Source: Alkaliflexus imshenetskii DSM 15055
GTDB lineage: Bacteria; Bacteroidota; Bacteroidia; Bacteroidales; Marinilabiliaceae
Assembly: GCF_000517065.1 (NCBI RefSeq)
Contig: NZ_KI912105.1
Location: forward strand, 49,566 to 113,565
DNA length: 64,000 nucleotides
Direction of reading: 5' to 3'
Shown: in pieces, positions 38,826 through 47,625 of the stretch
How positions within the stretch are numbered: the first letter of the stretch is position 1
How the letters are laid out: every line of letters begins with the position of its first letter
Program-made: the position numbers and the translations under genes
Notes under the pieces: generated by a model
The model's input: the letters and a program-made list of their open reading frames with translations, nothing else
The model's database searches: none
Told to the model about the DNA's origin: nothing

Positions 38826-38895
38826 AACTCCGTGCATCTCCGTGCTACCTCAGTGAACTCCGTGTACCAAAATCACCTCTGTGTCGCTAAAATTC
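38826..38895. repeat. CTCTGTG-type repeat array 3
   Basis: A short run of CTCCGTG(C/T)-type repeats between the GxxExxY gene and the adaptor gene. The adaptor's last residues NVTRR and stop are encoded in the array-like bases TTACACGGCGATGA. The gap 38744-38825 also holds TTACACTT/AAGTGTAA pairing. Confidence 0.65.
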
Positions 38896-39964
38896 ATCGC
38901 CGTGTAACATTACTTTCGTGCGCCAAATTCAAATTATTCTCCACTATAACCTCCATACCTTCTTCCAGTCCTTCGGTGATGGTGACGTGGGTTGAGTTTT
39001 CGTGGCCGGTTTTTACATATTTCCAGATGGCTTTGCCGTTCTCGTAGATGAATACTACCTGACGATTTTGGCGGTATAGTACTGCTTCTTTAGGGATGAC
39101 AAGGCTGTTTGGCACTGCATTTTTTAACAACACGCGAGCGTTCATTCCATCCATTAGGCGATGGCCGGGATTGGGAACGGTGGCGGTGATACGCACCATT
39201 CCTTTATCGTCAACTGCCGGGTTTATGCTGGTTACTTTGCCTGTAAATGACTCTGTGGGCATGGCAAAGGGGGTGAGTTCGACCTGCTGGCCGGTTTGCA
39301 CACCCAACATCTCGGTTTCTAACAGATGAAAAACCAGGTGCATGGTGCTTAAATCCAATATTTCGCAAAACTCTTGAAAGGCATTTGAGGGGTTATGAAT
39401 GCGTGCTTCGAGGTTGGTTACAACACCACTAACGGGAGCCAATATCGATGTATGGCCCAGGTTGCGCCTGGCTTCTTCAACGGCAATGGCAGAAGCGTTA
39501 TATCCACTTCTTATGCGTGCCATGCTCATAATATTTTCAGGAATCTTTGTGCTATCTTTCAGCTGATAACCAAAGCCTAAGAGCCGGTCTTCCAAATCGA
39601 TCACCGACTGCAAGTAACGGTTATTGGCTTCATCTAAACGCTTTTGATAGGTGAAAGCATCTACGCTACCCAACACTTGCCCGGCAACAACACGCTCACC
39701 TTCGGTTACATGAACGGCATTAATTTGTTCCTGCACCCGAAAAGGTACCACAGCCTTGCGTTGAGCCTCTAATCGGCCATTGCTGACCAACTCCAACTGA
39801 AAACCAGTTTTTAGGGCTTTTACTGTTCCAACCTCAACAGATGTGGGTTCAACGTAAGATAAACGGGCGCTTTCTGACACATCACCTTCCGATGCATCGC
39901 CGGCTTTGGAGGTGGTACAGGCATAGAAAATAGCTGCTATGAATATGGCTACGAGGTGTTTCAT
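38894..39964 (-). CDS. RND efflux periplasmic adaptor (membrane fusion protein), lipoprotein
   Basis: A 356-residue HlyD/AcrA-type adaptor that links the RND pump to an outer-membrane channel. The lipobox FYAC (Cys16) anchors it to the membrane. The lipoyl-like halves are VVPFRVQEQINAVHVTEGERVVAGQVLGSVD and SILAPVSGVVTNLEARIHNP, around a short helical hairpin; the beta-barrel and membrane-proximal domains follow (GMNARVLLKNAVPNSLVIPKEAVLY). It is first in the RND locus on this strand. The extreme C-terminus overlaps repeat array DNA. Confidence 0.9.
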   Translation of the reverse strand: MKHLVAIFIAAIFYACTTSKAGDASEGDVSESARLSYVEPTSVEVGTVKALKTGFQLELVSNGRLEAQRKAVVPFRVQEQINAVHVTEGERVVAGQVLGSVDAFTYQKRLDEANNRYLQSVIDLEDRLLGFGYQLKDSTKIPENIMSMARIRSGYNASAIAVEEARRNLGHTSILAPVSGVVTNLEARIHNPSNAFQEFCEILDLSTMHLVFHLLETEMLGVQTGQQVELTPFAMPTESFTGKVTSINPAVDDKGMVRITATVPNPGHRLMDGMNARVLLKNAVPNSLVIPKEAVLYRQNRQVVFIYENGKAIWKYVKTGHENSTHVTITEGLEEGMEVIVENNLNLAHESNVTRR

Positions 39965-40031
39965 GGGATTATGGATTAGAGTTTTTGAGTTTAGGGTTTA
40001 AGGTTTATAGTTGGGGGTTTATCACAATTGA

Positions 40032-40619
40032 CTACTTACTGTTAACAGTTTTGTGAAACAACTTTTGCATATCTTCATTTATCCATGGGGCACCAACCAT
40101 TTTTATTTTGTTCTCCGAGTCGATTAATACAGAAGCATCAATTATCCATCGGGGAATATTATTATTTTTATCAATAAAATAGAAATTCGGATCAATTGCT
40201 ATATAAAAATCGTTATTTACTTCTTCGATTTTATTTATCTTCCTTATAAAATCATCATAATTATAACTAGCAATGATGAACAATACTGTATGTCTATCCG
40301 TTTCTAACTCTGGATTACTCATTTGTCTAGACCATTCAAGATAATTATAATAACATGGTGTACAATCGTCCTGTAAGTAAACCACATAAATGTAATTATA
40401 CTCCTTCCTAAATTCCAAATATGGAACTAATTTTTGATTATGATATACGGAATCAATGTTTTCAATATAAAGCTCATTGTTTAGGCAATTTCGTATATCT
40501 TTTTCTCTAGAATTCACACAACCCAATAAAGACATAATCAAAGATAATAGACAGACTTTATTGACAATTGAAGAGTTTGTAAAAACCTTTATATGAAAAT
40601 CATCTAACTTAACTAACAT
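40032..40619 (-). CDS. Thioredoxin-like lipoprotein (CxxC)
   Basis: About 195 residues with a putative lipobox MSLLGC near residue 34 and a thioredoxin-like domain carrying CTPC at about residues 86-89 (YLQDDCTPCYYNYLEW), then HTVLFIIASYNYDDF and a C-terminal VLIDSENKIKMVGAPW strand. The chosen ATG gives a rather long signal; an upstream start at 40679 would overlap the propeller stop. It follows the propeller gene of cassette D as the equivalent gene at 18714 follows that of cassette C. It probably acts on disulfides in the periplasm or at the surface. Confidence 0.65.
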   Translation of the reverse strand: MLVKLDDFHIKVFTNSSIVNKVCLLSLIMSLLGCVNSREKDIRNCLNNELYIENIDSVYHNQKLVPYLEFRKEYNYIYVVYLQDDCTPCYYNYLEWSRQMSNPELETDRHTVLFIIASYNYDDFIRKINKIEEVNNDFYIAIDPNFYFIDKNNNIPRWIIDASVLIDSENKIKMVGAPWINEDMQKLFHKTVNSK

Positions 40620-40678
40620 AAATAAAATTTTACATTGTGAGGATTTAATAATGAGAAATAGAATTGACAACAAGCCCA

Positions 40679-41827
40679 TTACTGCCTTATTATCAATATA
40701 ATTGGATTGTCATCAATACAGACTTTTTTATTAATATTCGCAATTTCTATGGTTTTAGTACTACCAGGAGTTAATTCATCAAAAAAATCAGAAACATCAC
40801 ATCCAAAGAGAATCATGTCTTCCTGAAACCCAACAGGAGGGAATTTTAAAGAAGGTATTTCTGGTAGCCCGAAGTAGCTAGACAAGGATTTATTCTCATA
40901 TACTTCATTAAAATTACTACTATTAATAGCATAGCAAGAGGAACTATCGTCATCAATTCCTATTAAATAATATCCTCCATAATAAAACGCATAAGTTAAA
41001 ACAGGAACATACTTTCTCCTCTTGGCTTCATCTCTGAATGCGGATCTATTATGGTCATAAAATCTCTTTGCAAAATCTTCTGGAACTTTTCTATTTCCCA
41101 AATCAAGACTAATAATCTTCACAAACGATTCATTCTTATATTGAAATAAGCTAAATATATTAGGATTAAAGAACATCACACTATTACCTTTATAAAAAAA
41201 ACTATTCTGAACCATTAGATTAGTAGAAATAGCATAAGGACTATTACTGATTGAAACAAATCGTTCTCTAATCATATTTACAGGAACTTCATATCTACCA
41301 ACGAAGAACATTTCACCTTTACCCACAAAATTGCAAATTAGAAAAAGATTATTACTGTCTAATGAGAATATATCAGAACTATAAAATTCATCTAACTGGG
41401 TTCTTTTAATGAAGTTTCCAGAATAATCATAAACATTAATAAATCTAGCCATGTCTAACACGTAAATTATTTCGCTTATTGGATCAACTGCAAATGAGGA
41501 CACCTGTAATACTTCCCCTGGTCCATTGCCAATAGATAATTTAGATATATACATTCCATTGCCATCATATATATAAAGATTACAATCAGCCAATATAAAT
41601 AATCTATCATTATTTGAGTCAAGGTATGCTTTCTGTACATATGGAATTGTAGAATCAATAGTTCTTTCTAACTGAATTAACTCAATAGATGAAAGCGAAA
41701 ATTTAAGGGTTTCATGTTTAGTTGCATCTAACCTGACCTTTGGAACATGATCTCTATGATTCCTTTCTCTCATGCAACTATACATAAGAAAAGCGATTAA
41801 AACTACTCGTAAAGTTATATGTTTCAT
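40679..41827 (-). CDS. 6-bladed beta-propeller lipoprotein
   Basis: A 382-residue paralogue. The start at MKHITLRVVLIAFLMYSC gives a clean lipoprotein signal (Cys18); a further in-frame ATG at 41884 would add 19 polar residues. Blades include SSIELIQLERTIDSTIPYVQKAYLD and the hallmark appears as GNGPGEVLQVSSFAVD. The C-terminus has DDNPIILIIRQ, the motif shared by the paralogues. It lies 82 bp behind the NVEALA-like gene of cassette D and before a thioredoxin-like gene. Confidence 0.8.
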   Translation of the reverse strand: MKHITLRVVLIAFLMYSCMRERNHRDHVPKVRLDATKHETLKFSLSSIELIQLERTIDSTIPYVQKAYLDSNNDRLFILADCNLYIYDGNGMYISKLSIGNGPGEVLQVSSFAVDPISEIIYVLDMARFINVYDYSGNFIKRTQLDEFYSSDIFSLDSNNLFLICNFVGKGEMFFVGRYEVPVNMIRERFVSISNSPYAISTNLMVQNSFFYKGNSVMFFNPNIFSLFQYKNESFVKIISLDLGNRKVPEDFAKRFYDHNRSAFRDEAKRRKYVPVLTYAFYYGGYYLIGIDDDSSSCYAINSSNFNEVYENKSLSSYFGLPEIPSLKFPPVGFQEDMILFGCDVSDFFDELTPGSTKTIEIANINKKVCIDDNPIILIIRQ

Positions 41828-41909
41828 TATTAGAAAATTTGCATTTGAATTATTATGACGATGGTTGAGAAAGTCTTTTCTCAACCATCAAAAATTAATT
41901 TAACCAATA

Positions 41910-42173
41910 CTAACTGCAAGCACTGTGATTTGGCTCGGATACATGTTGACAATATTTATTACCTCGTGCATCTGTAACACAGTCAGAATTAGCAGCACTA
42001 GGACAGCCATTACCTGCACTTCCACCTCCAGACTCACCCTGCGCCTGTGCCATAACCGTAATGGCATCCAACGAAATATCGCCAACACCGCCACTTTGTA
42101 AAGCATTCATATTAAACACAGTTGCTACTGCGAAAAAACCTGTTGCTATTGCAAAGAATATCTTCTTTTTCAT
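41910..42173 (-). CDS. NVEALA-like leader peptide, cassette D (87 aa, 4 Cys)
   Basis: The leader MKKKIFFAIATGFFAVATVF...DISLDAITVMAQAQ differs from cassette C at only a few positions. The remaining ~42 residues (GESGGGSAGNGCPSAANSDC, then VTDARGNKYCQHVSEPNHSACS) share nothing with C or E but carry four cysteines in a Gly/Ser-rich context. The upstream 0.2-kb leader and repeat block D are near identical to those of E. It is followed by a propeller and a thioredoxin-like gene. Probably secreted and disulfide-bonded; activity unknown. Confidence 0.75.
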   Translation of the reverse strand: MKKKIFFAIATGFFAVATVFNMNALQSGGVGDISLDAITVMAQAQGESGGGSAGNGCPSAANSDCVTDARGNKYCQHVSEPNHSACS

Positions 42174-42201
42174 AATAACAAAGATTAATAATTTAAAGTT
42201 T

Positions 42202-42383
42202 GGCTGTTAACATAAACAGCCGTTGTTCAGAAAATTGTAATACAAAATGCATCACTGCCTGGCAGGTACATTTATCGAAACCACGAGTAACTAAGTTACT
42301 GTGTGCTCCTAATTCATTATCTTTACGTCATCATTTACCGAACTACTTCGGCATAATACAGACCTATTTTTTCATAAGCGTAT
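42202..42383 (-). promoter_or_regulatory. Conserved structured leader of cassette D
   Basis: Near-identical counterpart of leader C: hairpin GGCTGTT/AACAGCC at 42202-42221, AGTAACT-A-AGTTACT at 42286-42300, CCGAA/TTCGG hairpin, then the ATG AAA AAA TAG mini-ORF at about 42363-42374 behind AGAAAGGAGGT. Confidence 0.6.
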
Positions 42384-42417
42384 TACCTCCTTTCTTTTTT
42401 GAGTTTGGAGGGAGTCG

Positions 42418-42460
42418 GAAGAGGAAGCGGGTGCGGGCTAGCACTGTGGGCTTCCTCTTC
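42418..42460. promoter_or_regulatory. Conserved hairpin, copy D
   Basis: Outer stem identical to the other copies; the inner pairing is GTGC/GCAC where A and C have AGC/GCT and E has GCT/AGC, so sequence changes while pairing is kept. Confidence 0.7.
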
Positions 42461-42605
42461 TTTTTCCCATAATTCAATACAGTTAGCTGACACCAACTAT
42501 ATATTGAAACCTTACAGTCATCTTTATATCATTTTCATTCTTCTGCATATTGAAAATTTCAATGGTTAATAAATTGAGCAACAATTTTTGCGTTTATCCA
42601 TGGTA

Positions 42606-43019
42606 CTAGCCAGACAAAGACCTTTGTGATAAACATTGATTATTCTTTAGAAAGACTATTATGGACAGCACCAATTTACTGATGGCTGCTATTATACAAG
42701 CACAGCATATAAATCCGTAGGAGCAAATAAAGTCGATTGGCTGTTTGGCTAAACACCAACCAACACATGCATTAATTAAAAAGAAGATAGATACAATTTG
42801 AGCGAAATTGGTATTTCGTGCTATTGGGGGAACCAAATATTGGAGGATTTGGCTATTTGCATTTATCAAATGCAGGATGCTTTCAAGGATGTGAAGTTTG
42901 CAATGACTTGCTTTGAAAATGGAGTGTAATAAAAGCACAACGGTTATCATCATCAACCGGTAATTGCACCGGTCGGAATTATTGCGCCATTTTTGGTCTG
43001 GGTTTAAGGCAATATACAT
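42606..43019 (-). CDS. Repeat-borne ORF, copy D (hypothetical, 137 aa)
   Basis: Begins MYIALNPDQKW and keeps INANSQILQ, FLINACVGWCLAKQPI and FICSYGFICCAC. The end is shifted to NNQCLSQRSLSG. It may be a small membrane protein or a chance open frame in a conserved repeat. Confidence 0.35.
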   Translation of the reverse strand: MYIALNPDQKWRNNSDRCNYRLMMITVVLLLHSIFKASHCKLHILESILHLINANSQILQYLVPPIARNTNFAQIVSIFFLINACVGWCLAKQPIDFICSYGFICCACIIAAISKLVLSIIVFLKNNQCLSQRSLSG

Positions 43020-43173
43020 AATCTACTTGGGTTATAGGAACTAACGTAAACCTAAACTTTTTACGGCAAAATCCATTTGTGGTTTTAGATATTTATGTTT
43101 TAATTTTAGATAATTTCACAAAAAGCACGCTCGGAAAAAGGGAGTGTTGATAGTTCTTTTAAAACACATTCTG

Positions 43174-44328
43174 CTATGGTAGAGTATAAATAATCAAAAC
43201 TGGATTGTCCGTGTCATTTAATTCGTTAGCCGTTTCCCGATACATACCCAAAACGTCGTCAATATCATATTCGTTTAGATATCTCGTTATATTTTTTTTA
43301 AACAATTCTGCTGGCACTATAAAAACCAAATCGCTACCAACTCCATCATGAGCTATGTGCATGCTACTGTTCAAATATAACCCAATTTCAGGGTCATGAA
43401 ATTTGGAGTATAAACTGGCTTGTCTCTCTTGCTTATCATAAATAACAAGTCTTGAGAATGGATAAGTAGAAAAAGTTAAATACTTGTCACTTTCCCGAAA
43501 GTTACTTATCCTATAAATCAAGTCTTGTTCAAAACTTAAACGCTGTATATCTCTTAGGTTACTACGTTTAATAAGATTCAATTTAATTGATTTGCTTCCC
43601 AAAAATATAGTATATTTCGGCGTGACATTATCCTCTGTTATACCATAAACATTACTATCAAACACTTTGGTAAAGTAAATATTATCGCTACGGATAATAT
43701 CCGGATGAGGCGAATATACCATCCTCTCCCGAATGTAATCCTCTATAGGTAAAAACTCTTTGAATCCTCCATTTGCATAAATGCCAATAAAATTAGCATT
43801 CACTTCGGTTAAATACCTGATAAAATACATTGAATGATGTCCAATTGAAAAACTTCGATTAAATTCAGGCATCGCCTCATGTTTAATATATTGCCCATTT
43901 AAGTCATAATAGATTAAAATCTGTGGAATTGCGCAAAGAAGAACAAGTTGTTTTGATTGTGGATCAATCGAGATATCAGACAATTGGATATATTCACCGG
44001 GCCCTCTTCCTGTAGGTTTAATTTTTGATATAAGTGAACCCATTTCATCAAATATTAATACCGACTCCGTATCTAGGTCGAATATAAAATGTTTATCCTC
44101 AAATATTATAAGTCTATTGATATTTGAAAAAACTGATTCCTCTGTTGTTTCTAGTTTAATCAATTTACGATTTTGAAATAACTGAGTCGTTAACGATTCA
44201 GAAATGTCTTTATCCTGATTGTAATCTAATTCAATTATTTCATTAGGCTCCGACAATTTAGAATCAGTGCACCCAAAGAAACTAAATGTGAACAACGTAA
44301 AAACCACTAATCTGGTTGTACTTTTCAT
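43174..44328 (-). CDS. 6-bladed beta-propeller lipoprotein
   Basis: A 384-residue paralogue with lipobox SFFGC (Cys20), blade 1 sequence KLIKLETTEESVFSNINRLIIFEDKHFIFDL, hallmark GRGPGEYIQLSDISID and the C-terminal DNPVLIIYTLP. It starts 4 bp after the end of the damaged propeller gene at 44333-44803, so the two shared an operon. Complete and probably functional. Confidence 0.82.
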   Translation of the reverse strand: MKSTTRLVVFTLFTFSFFGCTDSKLSEPNEIIELDYNQDKDISESLTTQLFQNRKLIKLETTEESVFSNINRLIIFEDKHFIFDLDTESVLIFDEMGSLISKIKPTGRGPGEYIQLSDISIDPQSKQLVLLCAIPQILIYYDLNGQYIKHEAMPEFNRSFSIGHHSMYFIRYLTEVNANFIGIYANGGFKEFLPIEDYIRERMVYSPHPDIIRSDNIYFTKVFDSNVYGITEDNVTPKYTIFLGSKSIKLNLIKRSNLRDIQRLSFEQDLIYRISNFRESDKYLTFSTYPFSRLVIYDKQERQASLYSKFHDPEIGLYLNSSMHIAHDGVGSDLVFIVPAELFKKNITRYLNEYDIDDVLGMYRETANELNDTDNPVLIIYTLP

Positions 44329-44332
44329 AGTT

Positions 44333-44803
44333 TTAGCATTTTATAGGGAACTCTTCGACAAATTCATTGTTAAGGTTATAGATTCTGAATTTAAACCCTC
44401 TGTTATCATAAATTTCTATCAACTCACCATTCTTGGAAACTGAAAAGCTGGAAATGTCAAAATATCCACCCGATCCATTATGTTTATTAGATATTTTGCC
44501 AAGATATTTTCCGTCAATGCTAAAAATCTTCATTTCATGAAGCGACCTGTCATGTATAAAAATTTTTTCTCCCTTGATTTCAATTTTCCCTATCTCCCCT
44601 AGTAAACTTTCTGTTGTTGTTTCTAGTTGAATAAGAGAAACATCTTCAAATATATCACTGAACTGGCCATCATAAAATGATTTTGGGTCAATTCGTAATG
44701 TAATAACATTTCTATCATCAAACTCCACAATGTGCTTACTTTAAGTATTACATGCCGTTAAGACGAAAATCAAACAGCAAACGCCTAATAAATTGTATTT
44801 CAT
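44333..44803 (-). pseudogene. Beta-propeller lipoprotein pseudogene
   Basis: The natural start MKYNLLGVCCLIFVLTACNT, with lipobox LTAC, is followed by an in-frame TAA and then by the native continuation SKHIVEFDDRNVITLRIDPK. A second start after the stop gives 131 codons that contain blade 1 (VSLIQLETTTESLLGEIGKIEIKGEKIFIHD) but a degraded hallmark (HNGSGGYFDISSF) and no C-terminal blades. Two lesions, a nonsense codon in the signal and a 3' truncation, make it a pseudogene. Confidence 0.7.
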
Positions 44804-44949
44804 CTGACTATAATTTAATTAATATATAAATCTCGCTAATAATCATACTCCTGCGTGTCGAAGCATTCGACATGGCTCGTTTCATGCTTCTATAATCTTA
44901 TTCTAATAAACATCTTGGCTTGTCGATTATGAAGCAGTGATACCTATTT

Positions 44950-46200
44950 CTATTCATCCTTATAGCAATAGAAAAATAAAACTGGATTTGAATAGTCCTT
45001 CAGCTTTTCTGCAACCATTTGTTCTCGTGCATTAAGAAAATCTTTTACATCTAATCCATGTTTCTTATACGATTCCATCGTTTCCTTAATTCTATATGCG
45101 TGCTCATATGTTATTAAATAATCTGACCCAGCAAAAATTGGTTTGCCAGGTCCTCCAACTAAACGGCTTAAATCATTTACTACCAGATCTCCTGCAATAC
45201 ACTTTTGTAGTTCACTATGAAAAAACACAAATTGAACTCTTCTATTAAACGATATTTCATAAAGCACTTTTTTATTACTTATATAGGGAATGCCGGTAAA
45301 TAACATGTAATTATTAGGAGTTTCGTAACTCATTTTAGACAACTTCTCTCCATTCTTTCTCAGCAACAATTCTGCAGGAAGAGGCGTATGCATTTCTAAT
45401 AGGTAAGCTAACTTTATTACTCCGTTTTCTTCAACTTGATATACTGAATCACTATATGGTGGATGAAAATACACCTTATCCAGCCCAAGAGTCAGTCCGG
45501 AGTTGATCATAGTATTGTATTTATCTTTTTCTTTATACAAACTTTTATGTTGTATATTGAACATCGAGTCACACCAAATAAGTGAATAGCCTAAAATCTC
45601 ATTAATGTGATCGTTATCATTATCATACATCTGGAAAATAAAGCTATTATTATCAAAGACATAAAAGGAATTAAACGTAAATGGAACTTTCTTTTCTTTA
45701 AGAAACTCTCCTCTATTTCCATAAAAAATAATTTTTTGTTGAAACTGGTCATATACAAGTATGGTATCCTTATATACGACACAATCTGTAGGTTCATAGT
45801 ACTGTCCCGGACCTCTTCCATTACTTCCGATTACTCCTACAAAACCACCTCGTTTTGTAAATTGCTTGATAGACTTTGTCTTATACTTATCTATTACCAA
45901 TATAGTAGTATCACAAGATACAAGTTTATCTATCCCTCCAATAAGTGAACTTTCTAAACTTTCCAAAGGAACTACCTCAATCATGGAAAATACGTCAGAC
46001 AGCATCAACTTTGTATCATACTCTATGCAGTTTGTTGGCAATACAACACTCCCCTCTTCCTCAACTATTGCCAACTTTACATCAGTTGCAATTTCAGAAT
46101 AGTCAAACCCATAAAAATCAACAGACCCTCCTACTTTTCCGATGCAGGAGTTCGATAGAACTGTTATGGCACACCAAAGCAAGATTATTACCTTTTTCAT
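44950..46200 (-). CDS. 6-bladed beta-propeller lipoprotein
   Basis: A 416-residue paralogue with lipobox SNSC (Cys19), an extra ~40-residue linker, blade 1 IEVVPLESLESSLIGGIDKLVSCDTTILVID, hallmark GRGPGQYYEPTD and C-terminal SNPVLFFYCYKDE. It lies between the dead NVEALA-like gene and the propeller pseudogene. Complete. Confidence 0.8.
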   Translation of the reverse strand: MKKVIILLWCAITVLSNSCIGKVGGSVDFYGFDYSEIATDVKLAIVEEEGSVVLPTNCIEYDTKLMLSDVFSMIEVVPLESLESSLIGGIDKLVSCDTTILVIDKYKTKSIKQFTKRGGFVGVIGSNGRGPGQYYEPTDCVVYKDTILVYDQFQQKIIFYGNRGEFLKEKKVPFTFNSFYVFDNNSFIFQMYDNDNDHINEILGYSLIWCDSMFNIQHKSLYKEKDKYNTMINSGLTLGLDKVYFHPPYSDSVYQVEENGVIKLAYLLEMHTPLPAELLLRKNGEKLSKMSYETPNNYMLFTGIPYISNKKVLYEISFNRRVQFVFFHSELQKCIAGDLVVNDLSRLVGGPGKPIFAGSDYLITYEHAYRIKETMESYKKHGLDVKDFLNAREQMVAEKLKDYSNPVLFFYCYKDE

Positions 46201-46261
46201 AAAACTTTATAATTAAATAGTTGCGGGCAAATGCCCGCGACCCAATTAAATAATCATAATA

Positions 46262-46573
46262 TTAACACCCTACAGAAGGTAAACACAAACCAGTGCCGAA
46301 TCCGCAGCCTTCGGCAGTATAGTGAGTGGTTTTCGTTCTTTCGATCTTAAGAATGAAATCAAATCCAATAACTACAGTTTTTGAACATTCAAAAGTTGTC
46401 CTCCTCCAATTAGAACCAACAGGGCCGATTTGCCCTGTTTAATTCTGCGCCTGCGCCATAACCGCAATGGCATCCAACGACACATTGCCCACACTATTCC
46501 CTTGTAAAAGATTTATATTAAACTTGGTTGCCACGACTAAGAGACCTGTTATTATTGCGAAAATTATTATATC
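46262..46573 (-). pseudogene. NVEALA-like peptide pseudogene (4 Cys)
   Basis: Directly after the stop of the propeller gene at 46574, and in its frame, DNA encodes IIIFAIITGLLVVATKFN..LLQG, then NVSLDAIAVMAQAQN, a TAA stop, and in the same frame 52 more codons with four cysteines (FECSKT, EGCGFGTGLCLPSVGC). The start (MKKK) is missing and the frame holds one nonsense codon. The sequence is therefore a fourth, dead member of the peptide set with its own unrelated cargo. Confidence 0.75.
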
Positions 46574-47563
46574 TCAATCTAAATTTGTTTTTAGCGGAAA
46601 TTTATTTAAGCCATCGCTCTTTGTGTCAAACGCCCATAAATTATTTGCTGTAACGCATATACTACTGTACCAACCATCCCCTAAATCGTAAAGGCGTATA
46701 ACTTTCATTTTATCATCTATCTCTATTTCCAATACCTTATTAGAAGAAACATTTTCTTCGTCATTGCTTACAATTATCAAATACAACTTATTTGAATAAA
46801 CATAAGCATCAGAAACAACTGAAAAGACACTATTAACTTCACTTTTTTGACGGTTAACAAACTCTAATCTTTTTTGAACAGGATAAATGTTCTCATAGCT
46901 TAATTGGGCTATTAATTCTCCATTCAGATTGTATTTCTCAATAACAGGTTTAACATGAGAGACAGCAATTAAGTATTTTTCATTCATTGCCAGAAGATGT
47001 CTTTCATTTCTAAACCGAGTATGATCTTCAGTTTGAAACCTGTCGAGTAATCCAAAATTTCTTGTTGATTTGTGGAGCAGGTTATACTCAACAATACTAT
47101 TTTCATTTGTTACATAAGGAAAGTAAAATTTATTGTGTAGTAATACGAACCTACCTGTATTACGTAATCGGAAATCTGCTTCATATAGCGGTATTGTTTT
47201 TATGTAACCTTCAATATTATAAACTTCAATACATCTTTTGCCTTCATTAAGCGCATAAACGGTATCATTAGAAACATATATATGGGAGACCCCAACAAAT
47301 TCCCCCGGCCCTCGCCCGTCTGATCCTAATGTGCAAATAAGATGACCCGTTTCATCCAAAACTAATATTTGGTTCATTCTATAATTAGACATATATAAAT
47401 ATTTGTCAAAAAATATTGAACGAATACCGGAGAAGAAGATTGAGTCTCCTGATTGACTGATACCATAGTCTTTCCTCAATTCAATATTCTCTAGGTCATC
47501 ACTGTGTCTGTTGCACGAAAAAAGGATAAGACAAATACCAATAAGGAAATACATTTTTTTCAT
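46574..47563 (-). CDS. 6-bladed beta-propeller lipoprotein, short form
   Basis: A 329-residue paralogue with lipobox LFSC (Cys17) and then NRHSDDLE, an acidic region that could favour surface export. Blades include IRSIFFDKYLYMSNYRMNQILVLDETGH and hallmark GRGPGEFVGVSHIYV. The C-terminal NPVL motif is absent (ends SDGLNKFPLKTNLD), and the stop abuts the NVEALA-like pseudogene, so the 3' end may have been replaced by recombination. It follows the intact peptide gene of cassette E. Confidence 0.78.
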   Translation of the reverse strand: MKKMYFLIGICLILFSCNRHSDDLENIELRKDYGISQSGDSIFFSGIRSIFFDKYLYMSNYRMNQILVLDETGHLICTLGSDGRGPGEFVGVSHIYVSNDTVYALNEGKRCIEVYNIEGYIKTIPLYEADFRLRNTGRFVLLHNKFYFPYVTNENSIVEYNLLHKSTRNFGLLDRFQTEDHTRFRNERHLLAMNEKYLIAVSHVKPVIEKYNLNGELIAQLSYENIYPVQKRLEFVNRQKSEVNSVFSVVSDAYVYSNKLYLIIVSNDEENVSSNKVLEIEIDDKMKVIRLYDLGDGWYSSICVTANNLWAFDTKSDGLNKFPLKTNLD

Positions 47564-47625
47564 ATCAAATTATGTTGAACTTATTAAATTACTGAATCAG
47601 GGGAGTTTCCTCCCCTAATTTTTAA

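Larger units (their letters stand above)
42384..43120 (-). repeat. Cassette repeat block D (about 0.74 kb)
   Basis: Full copy with the ORF (42606-43019), hairpin and SD-like site in the standard order. Relative to A and E it has a frameshift-like change near 42640 that alters the ORF's end. Confidence 0.85.

Noticed and set aside
34575..38895. CRISPR-like regular repeats
   Set aside because: Units are hairpins with T-rich loops and irregular spacing, no unique spacers and no cas genes.
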